From Magnetovibrio sp. (GTDB lineage: Bacteria; Pseudomonadota; Alphaproteobacteria; Rhodospirillales; Magnetovibrionaceae), in NCBI GenBank assembly GCA_026196495.1, contig JAPHSY010000035.1, forward strand, positions 1 to 61,095: a DNA stretch of 61,095 nt. Reading direction: 5' to 3'. The notes below the pieces were generated by a model. It searched no databases. It saw only the letters and a list, made by a program, of their open reading frames with translations, and had not been told where the DNA came from. Of the stretch, positions 16,835 through 26,359 are shown piece after piece. The position numbers and the translations under genes are program-made. How positions within the stretch are numbered: position 1 is the first letter of the stretch; every line of letters starts with the position of its first letter.

Positions 16835-18684
16835 CTGTGACTGTAAAAACAAAAACCACCAGTCCAGCTCGCGACTTTGTCGATGGCTTATTCCAGGGCG
16901 TGCCAGTGAAAAGGGTGTTGTTGGTCAATCCTCCAGATGCTGATAGCAGCTTGTTCCAACGTGAAACGGCATTGCGGGGGCGCTATACCAACTATCCACC
17001 TTATGGACTGCTGGTCTTAGCGCAAAAATTACGTGATCAAGGATATGAAGTTGATGTGGTCAACCTTAACCACGTGGTTTTGCAAACGGCGCGCAATGTA
17101 GAGTCGGAAGACGACTTTGATTTTGATGTGGCGTGGAAAGCGGCGTTGGCATCAAAGCTTGATAGATTTTCTCCTGATGTGGTGGGTATCACATGCATGT
17201 TTACCATGACCCACACCTCATTTGAGCATGTGGTCGATGAGGTGGCGAACAAAGGCATCCCTGTAATTGCAGGGGGTGTGCATATTACCAATGATGTTGA
17301 ACGTATTCTGAATGAAATCCCGGCGATCAATATTGCCGTGTTAAGTGAGGGGGAGCTGGCACTGCCCACCTTGTTGAGTTTCATCAATCACGAAATTGGT
17401 GAAGATTCATTGGGACAAGTGGTGATGAATGCCCCTGATTTTGAGCGTCTCCATTTCCCCCAAATTTTGCGTCCTGAAAGTGATGACCTTGATATTTTGC
17501 CTGCATACGATTTGTCGGATATGCGCAATTTGTCGAGCCAAGGTACCATTGGTGCGTTCTATTGCTTTAAACCCAAAGACACAATTTTTGCCACCGTGTT
17601 ATCAAACCGGGGATGCCGTGGTTCGTGTACGTTCTGTTCTGTACGAAATTTTAACGGTAAAGGTGTGCGTCAACGCTCTGTATCCTCAGTCATTGATGAG
17701 TTGGAAGTCCTCTACAACGATTATGGTGTCCGCCATGTCATGTGGCTGGATGATGACCTGTTAAAAGATCATGGTCGTGCTGTGGAACTGTTCTCGGAGA
17801 TGACCAAGCGCAACATGAAGGATTTGACGTGGGATGCTACCAATGGCGTCATTGCATCATCTTGTACCGAAGAAGTTGTTGCTGCCATGGCAGAAAGCGG
17901 CTGTATCGCCATCAACATCGGCATGGAATCGGGAAACCCTGAAATCCTACGGTCAGTAAAGAAACCAGGTACGGTGGATAATTTCCTCAAAGCGGCAGAA
18001 ATTTTGCGTAAATACGAGACCATTCATTCCAGTTTATTTTTGATGATCGGTTTTCCTGGGGAAACGTTGTCCATGATCATGGACACAATGAACGTGGCGC
18101 GGGAAATGGATTTGGATTGGTGTCGTGTAAGCCAACTGCAACCGCTTCCCAACACCCCTGTCTATGATGCCATGGTGCAGCAGGGCTTAATTCAGGAGGT
18201 TGGTAGCAAGAACTTACGCTTCAATGGTGGGGCGTATGGCAAACAAACACAGATTGAACAGGGCAAAGCCAAAGCCCTGACAGATGATTTTGCCGAAGCA
18301 TTTTCGGCCATCCCTATGGACGGCATGCCAACAGGGGAGCAGCTGACCGATATTTGGTTTTTTATGAACTATCATTTGAATTTCAATCGTATCTTCCATG
18401 AAATTCGGCCGATTAAAATTCGTCAACTGGAACAGCACTTGGCTGCCTTGGCTGATGTTATTTCGCCGGAAAACGGATTTGCTATTTATTTCCAAGGTTA
18501 CTTGGAGCACGCCACTACGGGTTCGATTGATCCAAGTCTGATTGAGCGTCTGCGCGTTCGTTTGGAAACATCAGATTATTGGCAAGACCGCTTTGATGCT
18601 TTTGGCTTATCTTTAAGTGATTTGGAAACTGCGACCTTTAAGAACAAGGAACAGCTTTGGGGGCAGGTGAAGTGCAAGGCGTAA
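16831..18684 (+). CDS. B12-binding radical SAM protein
   Basis: 617 aa. An N-terminal cobalamin-binding-like domain (about 25-190; RVLLVNPPDAD, PPYGLLVLAQKLRDQGYEV, DVVGITCMFTM, VIAGGVHITND) is followed by a radical SAM core with the 4Fe-4S cluster triad CRGSCTFC (about 261-268). A C-terminal extension of about 180 aa has no recognised motif. Such class B enzymes methylate unreactive carbons or carry out other radical rearrangements. ATG 16831 overlaps the previous stop and has GGAGAA upstream; TTG 16816 is less likely. In this cluster a C-methylation or carbon-skeleton change on a sugar is plausible but unproven. The 3' end overlaps the cupin gene by about 13 bp. Confidence 0.87.
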   Translation: MTVTVKTKTTSPARDFVDGLFQGVPVKRVLLVNPPDADSSLFQRETALRGRYTNYPPYGLLVLAQKLRDQGYEVDVVNLNHVVLQTARNVESEDDFDFDVAWKAALASKLDRFSPDVVGITCMFTMTHTSFEHVVDEVANKGIPVIAGGVHITNDVERILNEIPAINIAVLSEGELALPTLLSFINHEIGEDSLGQVVMNAPDFERLHFPQILRPESDDLDILPAYDLSDMRNLSSQGTIGAFYCFKPKDTIFATVLSNRGCRGSCTFCSVRNFNGKGVRQRSVSSVIDELEVLYNDYGVRHVMWLDDDLLKDHGRAVELFSEMTKRNMKDLTWDATNGVIASSCTEEVVAAMAESGCIAINIGMESGNPEILRSVKKPGTVDNFLKAAEILRKYETIHSSLFLMIGFPGETLSMIMDTMNVAREMDLDWCRVSQLQPLPNTPVYDAMVQQGLIQEVGSKNLRFNGGAYGKQTQIEQGKAKALTDDFAEAFSAIPMDGMPTGEQLTDIWFFMNYHLNFNRIFHEIRPIKIRQLEQHLAALADVISPENGFAIYFQGYLEHATTGSIDPSLIERLRVRLETSDYWQDRFDAFGLSLSDLETATFKNKEQLWGQVKCKA

Positions 18685-19220
18685 CATTTCTCGATACTCA
18701 TCCAGATTTTGAGCGGGTCGACAGTGGTAAATCGCCAGCATACTTTGCACGCTTTCCCAATGTCAGTGTTGGGGAAGCTGAAATAGCAGCATTGTTTTCT
18801 GAGGCTGAAGCGTTGGGGCAAGTGAACATGCGCATTTGTTTGCATGGGGCGTCTGATGACCCGTTTCACAACATGATTATCTTGGAATACCCTGGTAGCC
18901 GATATTTTCGTCCTCACCGTCATCGTGAAAAGGGTGAGACCTGCCATATGATTGACGGTAGTTTGCAGTTGTTTGTTTTTGATGATGACGGACGTATCCT
19001 CAAATCTGAAAATATGAGTGCAGACGACAATCCGATCTTTCGAGTTGGAGCAAAGCAATGGCATACCTTGATCCCCGTTTCATCCCCGGTGATTTATCAC
19101 GAAAGTAAACCAGGACCGTTTTTCGGTGATGAGGATAGCCTTTACCCAACTTGGGCACCCGATGGTGTGGATGAAAATGAAGCTCAGCGTTACGTACAAA
19201 ACCTGATGGGTGAGGGCTGA
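18672..19220 (+). CDS. WbuC-like cupin-fold metalloprotein
   Basis: About 182 aa. The C-terminal two thirds form a single cupin with FRPHRHREKGETCHMIDG (His and Glu in the order of cupin motif 1) and a late AKQWHTLIP (His of motif 2). This arrangement matches the WbuC family seen in O-antigen clusters, whose function is not established. The start is uncertain: GTG 18672 lies inside the end of the radical SAM gene with a purine-rich GGGGGCAGG upstream; TTG 18657 is also open. It is probably an isomerase or sugar-binding protein acting beside the radical SAM enzyme. Confidence 0.78.
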   Translation: MQGVTFLDTHPDFERVDSGKSPAYFARFPNVSVGEAEIAALFSEAEALGQVNMRICLHGASDDPFHNMIILEYPGSRYFRPHRHREKGETCHMIDGSLQLFVFDDDGRILKSENMSADDNPIFRVGAKQWHTLIPVSSPVIYHESKPGPFFGDEDSLYPTWAPDGVDENEAQRYVQNLMGEG

Positions 19221-19223
19221 AAT

Positions 19224-20087
19224 ATGCAGGTTCTGATCACAGGTGCTGGTGGTGCTGTTGGCTGTGCCTTGGCCAAAACGTATGCTGAGGCGGGTGATCA
19301 AGTCTTGGGTCTTTATCGTTCAACACCTCCAAACTTTGAACATAAAAACCTCGTAGCGATGCCTTTCAGTTTGGCGGATAGCTTTGAGCAGTTTGATCGA
19401 GTTGATCTTGTTATTCATGCTGCGGCCGAGACGCATTTAAACCTGAAGGCAACGGCTGAAAGCTATGCCTGTAGTAATATTGATGGGGTTTTAGCCTTGG
19501 CTGCATATCTGCGCCGAACCCAGCCTCAATTAGCTGTGTTTTTGTCGACGATTTCTGTCTATGGGGATATCCAGACAGAGGTTTTGGATGAAAACCAACC
19601 CTATCGGGGACCAAACCTCTATGGCGTCAGTAAGCTATTTGGTGAAGGCATTATGCAAGAGGTTGGTACTGATGTTCCAACCATAGCTCTCCGCCTTCCT
19701 GGGGTGGTTGGGGGGGATCTGATGACCCCGTGGTTGGGGCGTGCGTTGGAAAAACTAAAAGCCAACGAGAAAGTCGAATTCTTCAATGGTTCCAATCCGT
19801 TCAACAATTTGATCGACCCTGATGGATTGCGTGATTTGATCAATGATGTGTTGTCCTCTGGCCCGGAAGGCTTTACTCTTATGAACGTAGGAGCCAGCGC
19901 GCCGATGGCTTTGAGTGATGTGCTCAAGGTGATGGCTGAAATGCTGGGTTCTCAATCTGAAATCATAGAAATGGACAGTGATAAAACGTCCTTTTCCATT
20001 GATATCGAGCCGCTGCGGGAGCGGTTTGGACATACACCCCGCACAACGAAAGAAATCGTTGGGTCATATGTGAACGCAAACACATAA
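19224..20087 (+). CDS. NAD-dependent epimerase/dehydratase family SDR
   Basis: 287 aa extended SDR with LITGAGGAVGCALAKTYA (NAD-binding glycine motif at 4-18), VDLVIHAAAETH, FLSTISVYGD (active-site Ser), and YGVSK catalytic Tyr/Lys. It should act on a nucleotide sugar. It begins 4 bp after the cupin gene with GAGGG upstream. It is shorter than UDP-hexose 4-epimerases, closer to reductases/epimerases of deoxysugars. The substrate cannot be read from the sequence. Confidence 0.83.
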   Translation: MQVLITGAGGAVGCALAKTYAEAGDQVLGLYRSTPPNFEHKNLVAMPFSLADSFEQFDRVDLVIHAAAETHLNLKATAESYACSNIDGVLALAAYLRRTQPQLAVFLSTISVYGDIQTEVLDENQPYRGPNLYGVSKLFGEGIMQEVGTDVPTIALRLPGVVGGDLMTPWLGRALEKLKANEKVEFFNGSNPFNNLIDPDGLRDLINDVLSSGPEGFTLMNVGASAPMALSDVLKVMAEMLGSQSEIIEMDSDKTSFSIDIEPLRERFGHTPRTTKEIVGSYVNANT

Positions 20088-20116
20088 ATGGCCATATAGA
20101 CAGAAGGACTATACAG

Positions 20117-21220
20117 ATGGCGAATATTTTGGTTATTGGCGGCGGCTTTGCCGGCTGCATCGCAGGCCATATCCTTTCCGAACAAGGTAATAAGGTTACA
20201 TTGGTCGAACGCGGCCCCCGTTTGGGTGGTAGCTGCGTCACCGATTTTTATGGCGGCCACCCCTATACGCTGGGCCCACGGCACTTTCTGGCGCACAAGC
20301 CAGGTATATTTGATTTCTTAGATCGTTTTTGTCCGATGAAGCGCTATGAAGGCCATGAATTTTTAACCTATATCGAACGAGATCAAAATTTTTACCACTT
20401 CCCCATTCACAAAGATGAAGTGGCTGAAATGCCCGATGCAGCACAGATTCACAAAGAGCTGGAAGCCTGCCCCGGCCCTGAAGGCGCTCAGAACCTGAAG
20501 GAATATTGGCAGCTGTCCGTGGGTGATACGCTGTATGACAAATTCGTGAAAAGCTATTCCAAGAAAATGTGGGATATCGACAGTAATTCTGAAATTACCG
20601 ACTTTGGCTTCACCCCCAAAGGTGTCGCGCTGAAAAGCGGCCCGGTCAAAGCAGCTTGGACAGAAGCTGATGCTGGGTTCCCAAAAGCCCCGGATGGTTA
20701 CAACCAGTACTTCGGCCTGTCGACACAAAACTGTGATGTGCATTTGAACACTGAAATCACCGACTTTGATGTGGAAAAACGTCGTGTGGAAATTGATGGC
20801 GAGTGGCATACTTTTGACCGCATCGTCAGTACCATTTCACCGGAAATTATTTTAAAGAATGCATTCGGTGAATTGCGGTGGTCTGGCCGTGACTTTATGA
20901 AAGTTGTTCTGCCAGTTGAAAGTGTGTTCCCTGACGATGTGTATTTCTTGTACTACGCCAATGATGAGCCTTTCACACGCATCGTGGAATATAAGAAATT
21001 CTATGAGAATAAATCTCCCACCACGTTGATCGGCATTGAAATCCCATCTAACAGCAATAAGCTCTATCCGTATCCGATGAAGAAAGACCAGGACCGTGCA
21101 CAGCAGTATTTTGATGCATTGCCGGAATGGGTCGACTCTATTGGTCGGGCTGGGCGCTATCGCTATCTCGATGTTGGTATGATCATCGATGATTGTATGG
21201 ACCTGTATGGGAAAATTTAA
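20117..21220 (+). CDS. UDP-galactopyranose mutase-like flavoprotein
   Basis: 367 aa. The FAD-binding glycine motif IGGGFAG is at 7-13, and VERGPRLGGSCVTDF follows, similar to the Glf signature. The RHFLAHKP region corresponds to the Glf HIFHT loop, and the C-terminus GRAGRYRYLDVG resembles the GRLGEYRYLDM of Glf. Glf enzymes interconvert pyranose and furanose forms of UDP-galactose using reduced FAD. Several canonical residues differ, so the substrate may be another UDP-hexose. SD AGAAGGA lies 8 nt before ATG. It sits between an SDR and a radical SAM gene. Confidence 0.75.
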   Translation: MANILVIGGGFAGCIAGHILSEQGNKVTLVERGPRLGGSCVTDFYGGHPYTLGPRHFLAHKPGIFDFLDRFCPMKRYEGHEFLTYIERDQNFYHFPIHKDEVAEMPDAAQIHKELEACPGPEGAQNLKEYWQLSVGDTLYDKFVKSYSKKMWDIDSNSEITDFGFTPKGVALKSGPVKAAWTEADAGFPKAPDGYNQYFGLSTQNCDVHLNTEITDFDVEKRRVEIDGEWHTFDRIVSTISPEIILKNAFGELRWSGRDFMKVVLPVESVFPDDVYFLYYANDEPFTRIVEYKKFYENKSPTTLIGIEIPSNSNKLYPYPMKKDQDRAQQYFDALPEWVDSIGRAGRYRYLDVGMIIDDCMDLYGKI

Positions 21221-21240
21221 TCTGAAACGGGACTGATGAA

Positions 21241-22383
21241 ATGGCTTTACAGCCTATCCAAGCGGGAATTCTAGAAGATGAAGAAGGCAAGCCTATTGAT
21301 TTGCCGTCTCCCGAGCCCGTCCCCAATCAGGCAACCTATGATGCTGAACGCCAACGGGCGTTGGCGTTCAGCGATAAGCGACGAGATAACTATGAACGCT
21401 ATATGTCCTCTGGACGTCGTGGGGTTGAGGTTGATTACCTTCCCGTTCGTCTTGATCTTGAAAATGTAAGTCGCTGTAATTTTCGCTGCACCATGTGCCA
21501 AGTAAGTGAATGGGATAAAGGTAAACGTGCCCGTGACCTGACCTTGGATGAATTTAAAAATCTCATCGATGAACAGTACGGCTTGGTCGAAATTAAGCTT
21601 CAAGGCATGGGGGAACCAACCATGCAGGGTGATGATTTTTTCGAAATGATTCGTTACGCCCGGGAACGTGCCATTTGGGTCCGCACGGTAACCAATGCAT
21701 CCTTACTCCATTTAAAGAACAATGCAGAAAAGCTCATCGACAGTGGTGTGAATGAAGTGCAAATATCCATAGATGGAGCCGATAAGGAAACTTATGAAAG
21801 CATCCGTCAAGGCGCAGTCTTTGAACAGGTGGTGGAGAACTGCAAGCATATCAATGCCTATTGTGCGGACAAAGGCATTGAGCGCACAAAGATGTGGACT
21901 GTGGTTCAGCGTTCAAATCAACATCAAATCGAAGATTTAATCCATCTTGGCAAAGACATGGGGTTTCGGCATCTTGTGTTTTCTCTCAACCTTGTGGACT
22001 GGGGGGCGGATGAATGGCGCGACCGTAACGCCAATGCCACCATTGAACACCTCTTCCCCAACTCGAAGGCGTTGGAGTACATCAAGCTTGGTGATGAATT
22101 GGGATTAAACGTTCGGTTTTGGCGCCAAACAGATAAATACGATACGGATAAGCCAGCGTCATTATGTCCGTGGCCATTTGAACGGGGCTATGTGTCATCG
22201 GATATGCGGATTGTTCCATGCTGTGTACTTGGAAATCCGGAAGTTGCTGACCTGGGGGATGCAAATGATTTCTCCAGCGTCTGGTATGGTGAGGTGTGGA
22301 AGGAGTTCCGTCAACGCCATATTGATGGTGATATCCCGAAGTATTGCCAAGCCTGTTACAAGGGATTTGATGATGAGGCGTGA
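21241..22383 (+). CDS. Radical SAM protein with SPASM-like C-terminus
   Basis: 380 aa. The radical SAM triad is CNFRCTMC (about 79-86) after LDLENVSR. The core contains KLQGMGEPTMQ (equivalent of the GGEP motif) and VQISIDGADKETYESIRQG. A C-terminal cysteine cluster (CPWPFERGYV, PCCVLGN, CQACYKGF) resembles a SPASM/Twitch auxiliary Fe-S domain. Such enzymes include sugar dehydrogenases and epimerases as well as peptide modifiers; with no peptide substrate gene nearby, radical chemistry on a sugar is the better inference. Its stop overlaps the next gene by 14 bp. Confidence 0.86.
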   Translation: MALQPIQAGILEDEEGKPIDLPSPEPVPNQATYDAERQRALAFSDKRRDNYERYMSSGRRGVEVDYLPVRLDLENVSRCNFRCTMCQVSEWDKGKRARDLTLDEFKNLIDEQYGLVEIKLQGMGEPTMQGDDFFEMIRYARERAIWVRTVTNASLLHLKNNAEKLIDSGVNEVQISIDGADKETYESIRQGAVFEQVVENCKHINAYCADKGIERTKMWTVVQRSNQHQIEDLIHLGKDMGFRHLVFSLNLVDWGADEWRDRNANATIEHLFPNSKALEYIKLGDELGLNVRFWRQTDKYDTDKPASLCPWPFERGYVSSDMRIVPCCVLGNPEVADLGDANDFSSVWYGEVWKEFRQRHIDGDIPKYCQACYKGFDDEA

Positions 22384-23536
22384 TTGCTGCCTGTGTGGGG
22401 CACTTGTCGAAGATTTTGAAAGCAAGCCTTGGAAAATTCCAAACCTTGGCGTGCAGACGATCTCTTATGGTTTGTGCCCGTCGTGTGGCATGGTGTTGGA
22501 AACAGACACACTGAGTGTTGAAGACATGAACACTTATTATCGGTTTAATGCCACCTATATCAATCCTGGACGTGGTGGCAAACCATCTGCGGCAAAGGTG
22601 CGGGTTCTGACACGATTGGGAAATCTCGTCCAAGATGTTTTTGGGCAGATGCCAAAGTCTGTGTTTCAAGTGGGTTGCTCTGACGGGTACACCCTGTCGC
22701 GATTTAAAGAGTTTGGGGCAGAGATTGTCTCTGGTATGGACCTAAGCGAAGCCAGTTGTGAACTTGCACAGCGTCAATATGGTGTTGATGTATCAGTGGG
22801 GGACTTTGAAAGCTTCGATCCGGATGGTCAGAGATATGATTTGTTTGTCCTAACCCACATATTGGAACATCTTTATGATCCGGCCGCTGTGCTTCAGAAG
22901 TGTTCTGAGATGCAAGATGATGAAGGCCGATTGCTGGTTGAAGTTCCGCTGTTGGAAAATGTAGATTGTTTTTCCCCCGGCAGTCTAACCTTGGAGCACC
23001 TCAATTATTTTACGGAGCGAACGATGCGCCAACTTTTGGCACGCTCCGGGTATGATGTGAAAGGTGTATTTAAGGACTTTACACTTTCTGTCTATCCCGT
23101 CATCACTTTGTTCTGTCAAAAGGGTGATGTGCGCTACGATACGGAATTTTCCCCAAGCGTTGAAGTTCAGAAGTTTGTCTCTGATTATATGGAACGTGAA
23201 AAGATAGTCTGGGGACGTTCGAACCAAAAGATTAAAGCGGCAGTGCCGAAGGGGGCGCGGGCATATATTTATGGTGCGGGCGTACATACAACGCAGCTTC
23301 TGGCCAATACTGAAATTGAGAAATATCTGGATATTGTCAACATTTTGGATTCCAGCCCAACGAAGTGGGGGTGCCATCTTGGGGAACATGAGTGCAAAGG
23401 CCCTGATGATGTGGATCATGATAATGTTGATGTGGTGGTGATATCTTCGTTCAACTCTGAGAACGAAATTGCGAAGGCAATTACAGGTCAATACGGTAAC
23501 GCGAAAATATTGAAACTATATGATGAGCCCATGTGA
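22370..23536 (+). CDS. Sugar C-methyltransferase (zinc-binding, TylCIII/NovU type)
   Basis: 388 aa when started at ATG 22370 (MMRRDCCLCG). An in-frame upstream opening to 22178 is the overlap with the radical SAM gene. The order of domains is that of deoxysugar C-methyltransferases: an N-terminal zinc site (CCLCG and CPSCG), a SAM domain with VFQVGCSDGYTL (about 101), and a C-terminal domain with AYIYGAGVHTTQLL (about 300) and a DVVVISSFN strand. These enzymes methylate C3 or C5 of nucleotide-4-keto-sugars. The overlap with the upstream radical SAM gene suggests sequential action on one sugar. Confidence 0.85.
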   Translation: MMRRDCCLCGALVEDFESKPWKIPNLGVQTISYGLCPSCGMVLETDTLSVEDMNTYYRFNATYINPGRGGKPSAAKVRVLTRLGNLVQDVFGQMPKSVFQVGCSDGYTLSRFKEFGAEIVSGMDLSEASCELAQRQYGVDVSVGDFESFDPDGQRYDLFVLTHILEHLYDPAAVLQKCSEMQDDEGRLLVEVPLLENVDCFSPGSLTLEHLNYFTERTMRQLLARSGYDVKGVFKDFTLSVYPVITLFCQKGDVRYDTEFSPSVEVQKFVSDYMEREKIVWGRSNQKIKAAVPKGARAYIYGAGVHTTQLLANTEIEKYLDIVNILDSSPTKWGCHLGEHECKGPDDVDHDNVDVVVISSFNSENEIAKAITGQYGNAKILKLYDEPM

Positions 23537-23581
23537 ACAAAATGATGGTTTTTTGGTTCCTGATTTTGGACAATGTAAAAT

Positions 23582-24238
23582 ATGGTTAGTCAAAAACATA
23601 CATACTATCAGAAGCGTAGTGCCTTGATTTCGGATCAAGGCATGATATTGGCTAACCGTGAACTTCAAACACTGCAAAAGATTGAAGAGATTATTGGACA
23701 TAAACTTATTGTCGAAGGTATGACCGTTTGTGATGCTGGATGTGGGGGCAAATATTTAGAACCAATTTTTGATGATATGGGTGCTCACTATATTGGCTAT
23801 GATATTGAAGACTTAAATTTAGAGACGGATACGCTGCCCATATCAGATGCTTCAGTTGATCTTGTCTTGAATTATGCTGTTATTGAGCATTTGGCAGATC
23901 CTTCAATATTTCTAAGTGAAAGCCATCGCGTTTTGAAAGAAGGTGGTGCTCTGATTGTTGTGACACCAAACTGGCAGCACTCGAAAAATGAGTTTTACAA
24001 CGACTACACTCATGTCAAACCCTACACCCCCAGTTCATTAAGAAAAATTCTTGCTGATTTTGGTTTTGGTAAAGTTTTCGATTTCCCCAATTTGCGCTGT
24101 AAGTCCGCATTTTCGTATACCAATCAATGGAAATATTTTCTTGCGGCTCATAGACCATTCCTTGGTACCGCACCAAGTTTTATCCCTGAGTTCTTGAAAG
24201 GAAGAGCAAAAGGTATAATGGCGGTAGCCATTAAATGA
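23582..24238 (+). CDS. Class I SAM-dependent methyltransferase
   Basis: 218 aa. Motif I VCDAGCGGKYLEPIF, acidic IGYDIEDL, LVLNYAVIEHLADPS (post-II) and GGALIVVTPNW (motif III region) are typical of small-molecule class I methyltransferases. The ribosome-binding site before ATG 23582 is weak. The local sequence is A/T richer than the neighbours upstream by eye. It follows the C-methyltransferase by 45 bp. The target is unknown; an O-methyl group on the glycan is a fair guess. Confidence 0.83.
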   Translation: MVSQKHTYYQKRSALISDQGMILANRELQTLQKIEEIIGHKLIVEGMTVCDAGCGGKYLEPIFDDMGAHYIGYDIEDLNLETDTLPISDASVDLVLNYAVIEHLADPSIFLSESHRVLKEGGALIVVTPNWQHSKNEFYNDYTHVKPYTPSSLRKILADFGFGKVFDFPNLRCKSAFSYTNQWKYFLAAHRPFLGTAPSFIPEFLKGRAKGIMAVAIK

Positions 24239-24367
24239 TTGATGATGGAGTTCAAATCCTGCGATTGCTAATTGCTATGTCTTTCGACAATATTTCATGA
24301 AGGCTTTTGTCTTCTAAAGATTTAGCATTATTAGGTTCAGTATTTTTCAAGTGATAGGTTCGTTTTA

Positions 24368-26359
24368 TTGGCACGCTTAAACCTGTATACATGTTTTCAC
24401 CTAAACCTTGCGTTTTCCTCAATAGAAGGGCAGGACCGTGAGCTTGTGTTGAAACAATGCTATTGGCCATTGCTGAAAATTACGCGGGAATTGGGCATGG
24501 CAATTGGTTTGGAAGCCAATGCTTCATCACTGGAGATGATCCGTGATATGGATCCAAGTTTCATTGAATATCTCAAAGAATCGATTGAACTTGGCCAAAT
24601 TGAATTTATTGGCAGTGGCTATGTGCAAATTATAGGCCCACTTATTCCTGCGGATGTAAATCGCGCGAACCTTCATATTGGTAATAAAGTTTATGCAGAT
24701 CTGTTGGGAACACGTCCACGGATTGCTTTGGTCAATGAGCAAGCATATTCACCAGGCCTAGTCCCGCTGTATTTAGAAGCAGGTTATGATTGCATCATTA
24801 TGGATTGGGCGGGACCATTTTCGCATAACAACACCTGGTCATCGGATTGGCAGTATCAACCGCAAAAAGTGTTGGGCACAGATGGTTCTTCTATCGATAT
24901 GCTCTGGAACCATTCAATTTCATTTCAGCGGTTTCAAAAGTACGTTTATGGTGAAATGTCTTTGGATGAACACCTTGAATATCTGTCAGGCCATCTGTCG
25001 ACGGATGCCCGGGCATTTAATTTGTATGGTAGTGATGTTGAAGTCTTTGATTATCGCCCCAAACGCTATGCACATGAACAGCCGCAAGATAGGCATGAAT
25101 GGGAGCGAATTAAGAAGCTTTTTGTAATATTGCAAAATGACCCTCGCTATGAGTTTGTAACTCCATCTGATGTATTTGCAACTATTCCCCACGGTGAACA
25201 GTTGTTGTCATTGGAAAGTCCGGATGATCCGATCCCCGTCAAAAAGCAAACAAAGTATAATATTACCCGATGGGCCGTATCTGGCAGAGATGATATTTGG
25301 AGCAATACGGTCTGTTGGCGCGCTTATGAGCAGTTGGATAAAAATCTAGAAATTACCGATGATCAGTGGCGCAATGTTTGTTTGAAATGGCGTAGTGATT
25401 ATCGCACCCACATTACACAATCGCGTTGGAATGTTTTTTGTCGTGATATGTCACGGCAGTTTGGTGAGGAAACTGAACCCAAGAAAATAGAGACCAAAGG
25501 AAAACGACCATTTTCAATGGTTGATGGCGTTGCGGAAACTTCAGGCGTGTTCACCCTTGTGCGCAATGGTCACATATTGTCGATCTCTGCAGGGCAAAGT
25601 GAAGTTGAGCTCAACTTGCGCCGTGGGCTTACCATCCGTTCTTACAAAGTACCGCAATTCAGTGATGAGATGATCTACGGTACTTATCCATTGGGCTACT
25701 ACACCGACATCAACTGGGTGGCGGATTACTACAGTGGTCACTTGGTTGCTGAGGTCGCGGGCCGCCACAAGGTATCTGACTTAGACATTATGGATAGCCT
25801 CTACGATGTAGAGCACACAGAGACGACATTGACATTGCGTGCACGGATTGAAACAAATTTTGGTGACATTGATAAAGTCCTGACCATACATGCAGATAAG
25901 CCCAAACTGGATTTGTCATATCATGTGGGTTGGTCGGATATTCCGACTTCGAACCTTCGTATGGGTCACGTGACATTAAATCCAGAGTTGTTTGAACGTG
26001 GTTCTCTTTATTATGAAACCCACAACGGCGGTAAATCCTCGGAGGTTCATGGTCTGTCGGACGCGGATGTGAACTTTGGTCGGGCCGTGTCGTTCTTAAC
26101 TTCAGCACACAGTTGTCTGGGCATGACCGAAGGCACCTTAGAAATCGGTGATGACAATTTGGCTGTGGTGTTGTCCACCGACAAAACCGTGGCGGCTTTG
26201 GTGGGGATGGTTCAATGTATGAGCGTGGAAGATAGCTATTTTTGCCGTGCGAGCTTAAGTGCGCGGGAATTTGATGATACGTCACGTGATGATGGACCGT
26301 TTTTGGACATTGCAGGCCGCAATCAATTTACCTGTTCCATTGAAGTGAAGCAGAAATAA
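24368..26359 (+). CDS. Glycoside hydrolase family 57/38-like protein
   Basis: 663 aa. The N-terminal 300 residues resemble the seven-stranded barrel of GH57/GH38-type enzymes: LYTCFHLNLAFSSI at the start, GLEANASSLEMI, a LGQIEFIGSGYVQIIGP strand, and ALVNEQAYSPGLVPL followed by GYDCIIMDW. The C-terminal half looks like the beta-rich domain that follows. GH57 enzymes are retaining amylases, branching enzymes or galactosidases, and some relatives are deacetylases. The start must be TTG 24368, since no ATG or GTG fits before the conserved N-terminus. It ends one base before a convergent gene. Its presence among synthetic genes suggests glycan remodelling or turnover. Confidence 0.7.
   Translation: MARLNLYTCFHLNLAFSSIEGQDRELVLKQCYWPLLKITRELGMAIGLEANASSLEMIRDMDPSFIEYLKESIELGQIEFIGSGYVQIIGPLIPADVNRANLHIGNKVYADLLGTRPRIALVNEQAYSPGLVPLYLEAGYDCIIMDWAGPFSHNNTWSSDWQYQPQKVLGTDGSSIDMLWNHSISFQRFQKYVYGEMSLDEHLEYLSGHLSTDARAFNLYGSDVEVFDYRPKRYAHEQPQDRHEWERIKKLFVILQNDPRYEFVTPSDVFATIPHGEQLLSLESPDDPIPVKKQTKYNITRWAVSGRDDIWSNTVCWRAYEQLDKNLEITDDQWRNVCLKWRSDYRTHITQSRWNVFCRDMSRQFGEETEPKKIETKGKRPFSMVDGVAETSGVFTLVRNGHILSISAGQSEVELNLRRGLTIRSYKVPQFSDEMIYGTYPLGYYTDINWVADYYSGHLVAEVAGRHKVSDLDIMDSLYDVEHTETTLTLRARIETNFGDIDKVLTIHADKPKLDLSYHVGWSDIPTSNLRMGHVTLNPELFERGSLYYETHNGGKSSEVHGLSDADVNFGRAVSFLTSAHSCLGMTEGTLEIGDDNLAVVLSTDKTVAALVGMVQCMSVEDSYFCRASLSAREFDDTSRDDGPFLDIAGRNQFTCSIEVKQK

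Noticed and set aside
24252-24470. 72-codon minus-strand frame over the GH57-like start
   Set aside because: It overlaps the conserved N-terminus of the plus-strand gene and shows no family signal.
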